NCBI RefSeq assembly: GCF_008124875.1
Contig: NZ_VNIA01000003.1
Location: 425,474-489,473, forward strand
Origin: Tenacibaculum adriaticum
GTDB lineage: Bacteria > Bacteroidota > Bacteroidia > Flavobacteriales > Flavobacteriaceae
Reading direction: 5' to 3'
Length of the DNA: 64,000 nt
Below are positions 7,739-14,803 of this stretch, piece by piece (the first letter of the stretch is position 1; each line of letters opens with the position of its first letter). Below the pieces are notes generated by a model, which was not told the origin of the DNA, did no database searches, and saw nothing but the letters and a program-made list of their open reading frames with translations. Both the position numbers and the translations under genes were made by a program.

Positions 7739-8189
7739 TCATTAATCCAATCCATTTTTTAATTCCGATTGTCGCTGGAAATTCAGTTTCCATTGGTGAT
7801 ATTTTTTCTCCAAGATGATTCTCAATATTTAAAATCAAACTATTCAATTCAATTTTTTCATTCAAATGCTTTTCGTAAATATTATACCCAAAGTCGGTTT
7901 TTAATTTTTCAAAATGTTTTTCTTCCATTTGAAATAACTTTTTAAAATCCAAAACCTCTTTTAGTTTTCTGACATGAATATTTATATATTCTATCATATT
8001 ATCACTATCAGTTAAACTTAAAGTTTCTCCGCAATCACATTTGATAAATCCAACTTGACCATATCGTGAACCATTATGTTCGTAAATTTTAGTCAAATAA
8101 TTTCTACAAGAAGGACAGAATAAAGGAAATTTAGTAACATTCAATTGAATTCCATATTCATTTCCTCGTACTATTAATTCAAATTCCAT
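7731..8189 (-). CDS. Hypothetical protein with N-terminal zinc-ribbon-like Cys pairs
   Basis: A 152-residue protein that I do not recognise. Cys25-x2-Cys28 (FCPSCRNYL) and Cys51-x-Cys53 (KCDCGETL) form a likely zinc ribbon. The rest is helical and charged, with no membrane segment or signal peptide. It is a lone minus-strand gene flanked by ACAACACCGTATAAAAATAA on its 3' side and CGTTGTGC plus hairpins on its 5' side, features shared with the accessory island at 25-30 kb. It may therefore be a mobile cassette gene. Function unknown. Confidence 0.7.
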   Translation of the reverse strand: MEFELIVRGNEYGIQLNVTKFPLFCPSCRNYLTKIYEHNGSRYGQVGFIKCDCGETLSLTDSDNMIEYINIHVRKLKEVLDFKKLFQMEEKHFEKLKTDFGYNIYEKHLNEKIELNSLILNIENHLGEKISPMETEFPATIGIKKWIGLMKK

Positions 8190-8232
8190 TTTTCTAAATT
8201 ATTTCCATTTTGACTGCGTCTCGATTAATGAA

Positions 8233-8295
8233 GCACAACGAATTAAGATATCCATCATTTCATGATAGATATCATCCACTAACGAAGTTAGTTGT
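8233..8295. repeat. Double-hairpin palindromic element 5' of the zinc-ribbon gene
   Basis: GCACAACG at 8233-8240 and AGTTGT ending 8295 are outer complementary ends. Inside are an 11-of-12-bp palindrome (GATATC-c-ATCAT, loop TTC, ATGAT-a-GATATC, 8247-8273) and a CTAAC-GAA-GTTAG hairpin (8279-8291). There is no T-run, so a plain terminator is unlikely. The layout resembles a foldable recombination site. Confidence 0.55.
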
Positions 8296-8320
8296 TTAAA
8301 AGTTAAGAATCAAACCAAAT

Positions 8321-9403
8321 TTAGTTAATCAAGTTATTAATCTCACCCCACAATTCATTATCAAAACTAGATAGGGCAAAATTTTCTTCATCGGCTACAT
8401 CACCCATACGTATTACTACCAGTTTTTTACTAGGCACTACATAAATTTTTTGGTCATTTTTACCCAAAGCAGCAAACATGTCTTGAGGAGCGTTCGGTAT
8501 CAATTCTCCTGGAAATTCTAACTGACTTTGCGGTAAATGATAACTACTTTTTCCGTTTAACCACCATAAGTAACCATAAGCCTCATTAATATTTTGAGAA
8601 GCATTAGTAGCTTCATTTAAAAAACTTTCAGAAACAATTTGAGTATCATTCCATTTTCCATTGGCAGAGATTAATAATCCGAAACGAGCCATACTACGTG
8701 TATTACTAAAATACACGCGTAAATCACCCAAATTAGTCCAAAGCCCACTCATACCAATTCTATCTTTTAGTTTGGTGTTAAAATAACTGTCGTAAGTACT
8801 ATTACTGGCTTTAGCAATCACATCTTGTAGTTTTACATACACATTATCGTATGCCCAACGTGTACCAGCATCTGCCAAATATTGTAAATCTTGTGGTTCA
8901 ACACTTTCTCCTAAAGAATCGTCTAATCCGGAATTCATAGATAACAAATGTTTACAGGTTATCAGGTTTTCTTTTTCCAAAGGAGCACTCGTCCAACCCG
9001 TACCTAAATAATCAGAAACTTTGTTGTTAATGTTTAGTAAACCTTCATCTTGCGCAATTCCTGTTAAAGTTGAAGTTAATGTTTTACCTGCACTTGCCCA
9101 GTACCAAGAATCTGTTGCGGTGTGACCGTTCATATACGCTTCAACAACAATTTTTCCGTTATGAAGTATCATAAAACTTTTAGTGTTTTTCTCTTCTAAA
9201 AAGTCTAACAAAGGTAGTAATTGACTTTCGTTCCAGCCAAGTTCAGCAATAGTTTTAGTTTCCCAACTATTGGAATTGATAGGAGGAAAGTAGAGTTCTT
9301 CAGGTGTTTCTTCTTCTAGGATAGGATTTTCATTAGGAGTTGATGAGCAATTATAAAAGAATAATAAAATAAAGCTTAAAAAAAATATTAATGAATTTTT
9401 CAT
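8321..9403 (-). CDS. Beta-lactamase-family serine hydrolase lipoprotein
   Basis: A 360-residue lipoprotein with a hydrophobic N terminus and lipobox Cys19 (FYNCSS), so probably membrane-anchored. The class C/penicillin-binding fold is shown by the S-x-x-K motif at residues 104-107 (WASAGKTLTS) and the Y-x-N motif at 185-187 (WAYDNVY). The family (PF00144) includes esterases, D-aminopeptidases and DD-peptidases; the sequence does not say which. It is monocistronic and divergent from rimO. Its 3' side faces the palindromic element at 8233-8295. Confidence 0.88.
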   Translation of the reverse strand: MKNSLIFFLSFILLFFYNCSSTPNENPILEEETPEELYFPPINSNSWETKTIAELGWNESQLLPLLDFLEEKNTKSFMILHNGKIVVEAYMNGHTATDSWYWASAGKTLTSTLTGIAQDEGLLNINNKVSDYLGTGWTSAPLEKENLITCKHLLSMNSGLDDSLGESVEPQDLQYLADAGTRWAYDNVYVKLQDVIAKASNSTYDSYFNTKLKDRIGMSGLWTNLGDLRVYFSNTRSMARFGLLISANGKWNDTQIVSESFLNEATNASQNINEAYGYLWWLNGKSSYHLPQSQLEFPGELIPNAPQDMFAALGKNDQKIYVVPSKKLVVIRMGDVADEENFALSSFDNELWGEINNLIN

Positions 9404-9457
9404 CTGGTTTAGTTTTATTTTAAGACTACAAAATACAAGAAAGGTTTAATTAAAATG

Positions 9458-9466
9458 TATCTTTGC
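9458..9466 (+). promoter_or_regulatory. -7 element (TATCTTTGC) of rimO
   Basis: Exact match to the Bacteroidota TAnnTTTG box, 17 bases before the rimO ATG, implying a very short leader. No clear -33 TTG is seen. Confidence 0.5.
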
Positions 9467-9482
9467 AGTCCAAAATTTAGAT

Positions 9483-10847
9483 ATGCGTACAAAATCACTT
9501 AAAAAGAACAAAATCAATGTGGTAACGTTGGGTTGTAGCAAGAATGTATATGACTCAGAAGTGTTAATGGGGCAATTAAAAGCCAATGGTAAAGATGTTG
9601 TTCATGAAGATGAGAATGATGAAGGAAATATTGTGGTTATTAATACTTGCGGATTTATTGGTAAAGCTAAAGAAGAATCGATAGATACTATTTTACACTA
9701 CGCACAAAAAAAAGAAAGAGGAGAAGTTGATAAGGTTTTTGTATCAGGTTGTTTAAGTGAGCGTTACAAACCCGATTTAGAGGCTGAAATTACCAATGTA
9801 GATCAATATTTTGGTACGCATGATTTACCGAATTTATTAAAAGTTTTAGAGGCAGATTATAAGCATGAATTGATTGGTGAGCGTTTAACTACAACACCAG
9901 ATCATTATGCGTATTTAAAAATTGCCGAAGGATGTGATCGTCCGTGTTCGTTTTGTGCTATTCCATTAATGCGTGGAAAACACAAGTCTACCCCGATTGA
10001 AGAAATAGTTATTGAAGCGACTAAGCTAGCAGAAAAAGGGATTAAAGAGCTAATGTTAATCGCACAAGATTTAACCTATTACGGATTAGATATCTATAAA
10101 AAGCGCGCATTAGCAGATTTGTTAAAAGAATTGGTTAAGGTTGATGGAATAGAGTGGATTCGTTTGCACTATGCATTTCCATCTGGTTTTCCAATGGATG
10201 TGTTAGAGGTAATGAAAAACGAACCTAAAGTTTGTAATTACTTAGATATTCCGCTACAGCACATCAATACAGAGATTTTGAAATCGATGAAACGTGGTAC
10301 AACGCATGAAAAAACAACAGCGTTAATTCATAAATTTCGTGAAGCGGTACCTAATATGGCAATTAGAACAACGTTAATTGTTGGTTACCCTGGAGAAACC
10401 GAAGCGCAATTTGAAGAGTTAAAAGATTGGGTAGAGGAGATGCGTTTTGAGCGTTTAGGAGCTTTTGAGTACTCGCACGAAGAAAATACAGGAGCTTATG
10501 TTTTAGAAGATGATGTTCCTGCGGACGTAAAGTTTAGAAGAGTGAATGAAATCATGGAAGTTCAAAGTCAGATTTCATGGGAATTAAATCAGGAGAAAAT
10601 TGGTAAAACTTTCCGTTGTTTGTTTGATAGAAAAGATGGAGAGTTTTACTACGGAAGAACTGAATTTGACTCACCAGATGTAGATAACGATGTAATTGTA
10701 GATGCAACTAAGTATTATATTAAACTAGGTGAATTTATAGATATTAAAATTCATGATGCCGGTGATTTTGATTTACATGGAACTCCGGTTGTGAAACAAG
10801 AAAGACCTGTTCCTTTAAATCAAAAAAAGAAAATAACACAAAATTAA
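9483..10847 (+). CDS. rimO: Ribosomal protein S12 methylthiotransferase RimO
   Basis: A 454-residue radical-SAM enzyme that methylthiolates an Asp of ribosomal protein S12. The N-terminal UPF0004 domain has three cluster-binding cysteines (Cys18 in TLGCSKN, Cys56 in NTCGFIG, Cys90 in SGCLSERY). The radical-SAM CxxxCxxC is Cys151-155-158 (CDRPCSFCAIPLMRGKHKS). A C-terminal TRAM-like domain follows (residues about 375-440). GCSKN and MRGKHKS favour RimO over the related MtaB and MiaB. MtaB is encoded at 42.4 kb, so both modification enzymes lie in this window. Confidence 0.96.
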   Translation: MRTKSLKKNKINVVTLGCSKNVYDSEVLMGQLKANGKDVVHEDENDEGNIVVINTCGFIGKAKEESIDTILHYAQKKERGEVDKVFVSGCLSERYKPDLEAEITNVDQYFGTHDLPNLLKVLEADYKHELIGERLTTTPDHYAYLKIAEGCDRPCSFCAIPLMRGKHKSTPIEEIVIEATKLAEKGIKELMLIAQDLTYYGLDIYKKRALADLLKELVKVDGIEWIRLHYAFPSGFPMDVLEVMKNEPKVCNYLDIPLQHINTEILKSMKRGTTHEKTTALIHKFREAVPNMAIRTTLIVGYPGETEAQFEELKDWVEEMRFERLGAFEYSHEENTGAYVLEDDVPADVKFRRVNEIMEVQSQISWELNQEKIGKTFRCLFDRKDGEFYYGRTEFDSPDVDNDVIVDATKYYIKLGEFIDIKIHDAGDFDLHGTPVVKQERPVPLNQKKKITQN

Positions 10848-10851
10848 GTTA

Positions 10852-10924
10852 ACGTTATTACGAAGATTACTGAAGTAATCTGTTATTGATTATTAAGTTT
10901 GTTTTACTTTATTTGCAATGACGA
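10852..10924. repeat. Degenerate family A palindromic repeat, copy 3
   Basis: ATTACGAAGATTACTGAAGT then AATC, followed by TTATTTGCAATGACGA, resemble the TCATTACGAG / AAGTAATC / GCAATGAC pieces of the better-preserved copies at 3613 and 48202. The right-hand AGATTGCTTC has decayed. Confidence 0.5.
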
Positions 10925-10932
10925 AATAAAAT

Positions 10933-10961
10933 AAAAATCCTGTTTTATACAGGATTTTTTT
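10933..10961 (+). terminator. Terminator downstream of rimO
   Basis: AAAATCCTG, loop TTTTATA, CAGGATTTTTT: a 9-bp stem ending in a T-run. It lies beyond the repeat, 86 bases after the rimO stop and just before the next gene. Confidence 0.85.
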
Positions 10962-10977
10962 ATGCAATTTTGTTGCT

Positions 10978-11715
10978 ATGAAAAAAGCCTATTTTAACTG
11001 GAGTTCTGGAAAAGATTCTTCTCTAGCACTGTATAAAATTTTACTAGAAAAAGAATATGAAGTTCAAAAGTTAATAACCAATGTTAACAAAGATTTCCAG
11101 CGTGTTTCTATGCACGGTTTACATGAAAGTTTGTTAGATGCTCAAGCTAAAAGTATTGGTATTCCTTTAGAGAAAATAGAGTTTCCTGCCAATGTAACTA
11201 TGGATTTGTACAATAAAAAAATGAAGGAGAAAACTTCTGAATTAAAAGAAAACGGACTTGTAAACGGAATTTTTGGAGATATTTTTTTAGAAGATTTAAG
11301 AAATTATAGAGATACTAAACTACAAGAAGTAGGCATTAAAGGAGTGTATCCACTTTGGAAGCAAGATACCAAAGCACTATTGCAAGAGTTTTTGTCTTTA
11401 GGTTTTAAAACAATTACGGTTTGTGTAAATGCTAAAAAGTTAGGAAAAGAGTTTGTAGGAAGAATTATAGATGAAGATTTTATAAACGAGTTACCAGAAG
11501 ATGTTGATGTATGTGGAGAAAATGGTGAGTTTCATACGTTTTGTTATGACGGACCTATCTTTAAAAAGCCAATTGACTTTGAAATAGGTGATAAGTTGTT
11601 GAAATCATACACATTGCATGATAATGATTCAGATAATTGTCATCAATCTTCGTCTAAAGAGGAAGTTAAAAATTATGATACTAGTTTTTGGTATTGTGAT
11701 TTAATAGCAAAATAA
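10978..11715 (+). CDS. Dph6-related ATP pyrophosphatase (diphthine-ammonia ligase-like)
   Basis: A 245-residue adenine-nucleotide alpha-hydrolase. The N terminus carries the PP-loop motif NWSSGKDSSLALYK, and the downstream segments NGIFGDIFLEDLRNYRD, GVYPLWKQDT and CGENGEFHTFCYDGPIFK are typical of the Dph6/MJ0570 family. In archaea and eukaryotes this family makes diphthamide on EF-2; bacteria lack diphthamide, so the substrate here is unknown. Probably a cytosolic ATP-dependent amide-forming enzyme. It stands alone between terminators at 10933 and 11714. Confidence 0.88.
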   Translation: MKKAYFNWSSGKDSSLALYKILLEKEYEVQKLITNVNKDFQRVSMHGLHESLLDAQAKSIGIPLEKIEFPANVTMDLYNKKMKEKTSELKENGLVNGIFGDIFLEDLRNYRDTKLQEVGIKGVYPLWKQDTKALLQEFLSLGFKTITVCVNAKKLGKEFVGRIIDEDFINELPEDVDVCGENGEFHTFCYDGPIFKKPIDFEIGDKLLKSYTLHDNDSDNCHQSSSKEEVKNYDTSFWYCDLIAK

Positions 11716-11747
11716 AACCTCCCGAATATCGAGAGGTTTTATTTTTT
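11714..11747. terminator. Terminator between convergent genes
   Basis: AAAACCTC / GAGGTTTT 8-bp stem (loop of 11) with a T-run on the plus strand. The stem overlaps the stop codon of the Dph6-like gene. It lies between convergent genes, and the minus strand also ends in a T-rich tract. Confidence 0.8.
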
Positions 11748-13230
11748 AATATTTAGCAGCGCCAATACTTTCAGAGCTCTTTTTTATGAACTGACGCAAA
11801 TCTTCATTAGCTTTTTTAAGGTCTTCCTTTCGTAGGTACATCATATGTCCACTTCTATATCCTTTAAAACTCATTCGATCTTTCATTTTTCCACTTGGGT
11901 CAATTTTTCTCATGGTATATTTAGCAACCGAATAAGTAGTAGCACCATCATAATAACCCGACTGAACTAATACTTGTAAATACGGATTTTGAGCCATGGC
12001 TTTACGTAGATTTTCACGCGCGTTTTCATTCTCAAAACTCCAAGGATGAACTGCGCCAAACATATTATACTTAACGTCTGTTTTAAAGTTTAAAACATTT
12101 TGTGTATAATAGTTAATTGCAGGTGTAAAAGAGTGTAACCAAGAATTTAACTCTGGGTTGTAGTCTGGTCTTGTGCCTACTTCTTGACGGTCTATACCTA
12201 AATAACGACTGTCTAAACGGCCAATGGTTTTTCCGTTAACATCACGTAATAATTCTTTCCAAAAAAAACTTGGAGGCATTTCTAAATTTTGTCGTAAAAT
12301 AATTTCCTTTTTAATTCCAGAATAACGAGCCATTTTTTCTGCGATACGATTTTTTTCATCTTCGGAAATAAAACCACCTTTAGATATGGCTGGCAATAAT
12401 TCATTAACAGCAAAAAGTTCAGCTTCAGGTAAAATTTGTTCTAAATCTTTTTCTTGAAGATCTTTAGGTAGCATTTTGTGATACCAAGCTGTAGCTGTAA
12501 AGTAAGGTAAATTTAGAGCTAAATCTTCCGATCCGCCTGTTCGAATAATTTTATAATCGGCTGGAGAAACCATAATTACACCATTTAAATACATCCATTG
12601 TCGGCTTTGTAATTCGTGAGACAATTGCATAACACGCGTTCCGCCATAGCTTTCGCCAATAATATATTTGGGAGATAACCAACGGTTGTTACGTGTCATA
12701 AATGTAGTTAACCAATCGGCTAGGTATTTGGCATCAGCATTTACGCCAAAGAAATATTTTTTGTCAACCTTTTCGTCTTTTTTTACCACAGGACGCGAAT
12801 ACCCAGTATTAACAGGATTAATAAAAACAATATCAGCCATATCTAATACTGAATAATCATTGTCTTTAATTCCGTAAGGTTGAATAGGATTTCCTTCGTC
12901 ATCAATCTTTAAAATTTTTGGTCCTGTATAGGCAATATGCATCCAAACAGAAGCTGATCCTGGACCGCCGTTAAACGACATAATTAACGGACGATTTATT
13001 CTATTCGGAACATCGGTTCTGTAATAATACGTATAGTATAAAGTAGCTTTGGTATTTCCATTATCGTCAAATACAGGTTGCATTCCTGTTTGTGCATTGT
13101 AGTTTATACGTTTTCCTTTTATAATTACCGAGCCTTGAGTTACTACGGTGGTATCTATAGGAATTCTTACGTCTTGGGCAAAAATGGATACAGAAAAGCA
13201 TATAAAGAATGCAAAAAGTAGTTTTTTCAT
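11746..13230 (-). CDS. Secreted S10-family serine carboxypeptidase-like peptidase
   Basis: A 494-residue protein with a signal peptide (first 19 residues, ending SIFAQ). The serine carboxypeptidase fold is supported by the oxyanion-region motif FNGGPGSAS at about 87-95, NPVNTGYS, and the nucleophile motif GESYGG with Ser194. The catalytic Asp and His probably lie in QSGYYDGATTY and GYRSGHMMY near the C terminus. The family removes C-terminal residues from peptides; in Bacteroidota such proteins are exported. It is followed 56 bases upstream in the same direction by the TIGR02757 gene, so the two may share a transcript. Confidence 0.92.
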   Translation of the reverse strand: MKKLLFAFFICFSVSIFAQDVRIPIDTTVVTQGSVIIKGKRINYNAQTGMQPVFDDNGNTKATLYYTYYYRTDVPNRINRPLIMSFNGGPGSASVWMHIAYTGPKILKIDDEGNPIQPYGIKDNDYSVLDMADIVFINPVNTGYSRPVVKKDEKVDKKYFFGVNADAKYLADWLTTFMTRNNRWLSPKYIIGESYGGTRVMQLSHELQSRQWMYLNGVIMVSPADYKIIRTGGSEDLALNLPYFTATAWYHKMLPKDLQEKDLEQILPEAELFAVNELLPAISKGGFISEDEKNRIAEKMARYSGIKKEIILRQNLEMPPSFFWKELLRDVNGKTIGRLDSRYLGIDRQEVGTRPDYNPELNSWLHSFTPAINYYTQNVLNFKTDVKYNMFGAVHPWSFENENARENLRKAMAQNPYLQVLVQSGYYDGATTYSVAKYTMRKIDPSGKMKDRMSFKGYRSGHMMYLRKEDLKKANEDLRQFIKKSSESIGAAKY

Positions 13231-13286
13231 TGGTTTTTAATTAATTAAAGATTACTAAAGTAGGTAAAAAGAAGGTTAAAAAGCTG

Positions 13287-14051
13287 TTAAAACTTTTCAA
13301 AAACACCAAGTCCAAATAAGGCGAAATCATATTTAACAGGGTCTTTTTTGTCGAATTCTCGTAAGGTTATATCCAGTTCTTGGATCGCTTTCCAATCGTT
13401 TTGTTTTCGATTAAGAATGGTTAACTTTCGGGCTACATTTCCTGTGTGCACATCTAACGGACAATGTAAATGTGCTGTATTATGGGTTTTCCAAATTCCG
13501 AAATCTACTCCTTTTTTATTGTTGCGAACCATCCAACGTAAATACATATTAATACGTTTTGATGCAGATCCTTTTACTGGGTCGGAAACATGTTTTTGTG
13601 TTCTTGGTGAATGCGGAATTTCAAAAAATACTTTTTTAAAGTTATGGATGGAAGTTTTGTAGTTATCAGAACCATCTTTGATTTGTAGTAACTCTTCCAA
13701 TCCACTATGATTTTGATAGATGTTTTTTAGAGATTGTATAAAGAATTTAAAATCATCAGTATTAAAAGTTCTGTGTACAAATCCTTCAAAATTGGCTAAA
13801 TCATCTTCTGAATGATTTAAAACAAAATCATAAGGAGAATTACCCATTAACGCCATCATTTTTGAAGCATTGTTAATAATCATTCCTCTTTTTCCCCAAG
13901 CAATCGTTGCAGCTAAAAAACCTGCAATTTCAATGTCTTCTTTTAAACTAAATTGATGCGGAATTTGAATAGGGTCACTCTCTATAAACTTCGAGTTTTC
14001 ATATAATGAAGCCTTTTTATCTAGGAATTCCTTAAGTTCTTCTTTTTTCAT
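13287..14051 (-). CDS. TIGR02757 family protein
   Basis: A 254-residue soluble protein matching the uncharacterised TIGR02757 family. Seen features are the basic N terminus ([20 protein letters not shown]), AATIAWGKRGMIINNASKMM near residue 50, a conserved region around KRINMYLRWMVRNNKKGVD, and HCPLDVHTGNVARKL. The last two resemble helix-hairpin-helix DNA-glycosylase-type proteins, which is a guess. It shares one base with the stop of the LolD-like gene and is probably co-transcribed with it. Function unknown. Confidence 0.88.
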   Translation of the reverse strand: MKKEELKEFLDKKASLYENSKFIESDPIQIPHQFSLKEDIEIAGFLAATIAWGKRGMIINNASKMMALMGNSPYDFVLNHSEDDLANFEGFVHRTFNTDDFKFFIQSLKNIYQNHSGLEELLQIKDGSDNYKTSIHNFKKVFFEIPHSPRTQKHVSDPVKGSASKRINMYLRWMVRNNKKGVDFGIWKTHNTAHLHCPLDVHTGNVARKLTILNRKQNDWKAIQELDITLREFDKKDPVKYDFALFGLGVFEKF

Positions 14052-14713
14052 TAATCAACAATTACCCCGTCTTTCATCGTTAATGTTCTGTCTGCCATTT
14101 CTGCAAGTTCTTTGTTATGAGTTACCAATACAAATGTTTGACCAAATTCATCACGAAGTTTAAAAAACAATTCATGCAAATTTTTTGCAGAAGCAGAATC
14201 TAAATTTCCAGAAGGTTCATCCGCAAAAATAACTGAAGGTTTGTTAATTAATGCTCTTGCAACAGCAACACGTTGTTGTTCCCCACCAGAAAGTTCATTG
14301 GGTTTATGATTAATTCTGTGTGACAATCCAAGAAAGTCTAATAATTCTTTAGCTCTTGTTTCGGTTTCCGATTTACCTTTTCCTCCAATAAAAGCAGGAA
14401 TACATACATTTTCCAAAGCGGTAAATTCTGGTAATAATTGATGAAATTGAAAGATGAATCCGATATGTTGATTACGAAAGGCAGAAACTTCTTTATCGGA
14501 TAAATTTTTGATTGAAATTCCATCTACATACAATTCGTAGTTTTGTTCTTTTTGAGGTTTATCTAACGTTCCAAGAATTTGTAGTAAAGTTGTTTTTCCT
14601 GCTCCTGACGGACCAACAATAGCTACAATTTCTCCTTTTTTAATATGAAGATTAACGCCTTTTAAAATTTCAACTTCTCCGTAATATTTGTGGATGTTTT
14701 TTGCAACAATCAT
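14051..14713 (-). CDS. LolD-like ABC transporter ATP-binding protein
   Basis: A 220-residue ATPase of the MacB/LolD class: Walker [14 protein letters not shown]-loop in [18 protein letters not shown], signature [15 protein letters not shown], Walker [13 protein letters not shown], and the switch His in [10 protein letters not shown]. This class energises lipoprotein release from the inner membrane or other MacB/FtsX-type permeases. No permease gene is adjacent; the next gene in the same direction is TIGR02757. Bacteroidota often carry lolD away from its permease, so assignment to Lol is likely but not proven. Confidence 0.9.
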   Translation of the reverse strand: MIVAKNIHKYYGEVEILKGVNLHIKKGEIVAIVGPSGAGKTTLLQILGTLDKPQKEQNYELYVDGISIKNLSDKEVSAFRNQHIGFIFQFHQLLPEFTALENVCIPAFIGGKGKSETETRAKELLDFLGLSHRINHKPNELSGGEQQRVAVARALINKPSVIFADEPSGNLDSASAKNLHELFFKLRDEFGQTFVLVTHNKELAEMADRTLTMKDGVIVD

Positions 14714-14745
14714 AATTTCATTTGAGTAAGGCGAAAGTATAAAAA

Positions 14746-14779
14746 AGAAATCAGATTAATTTTAGTTAATCTGATTTCT
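14746..14779 (-). terminator. Terminator of the DUF5916 gene
   Basis: A perfect 14-bp stem (AGAAATCAGATTAA / TTAATCTGATTTCT) with a 6-base loop and a T-run on the minus strand. It separates the DUF5916 gene from the LolD-like gene. Confidence 0.9.
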
Positions 14780-14803
14780 AGGGTAAATAGTAGTTAGTAA
14801 TGA

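Noticed and set aside
8247..8291. Terminator of the serine hydrolase gene
   Set aside because: The two hairpins lack a T-run on the minus strand and lie within a larger palindromic layout with complementary ACAAC/GTTGT ends.
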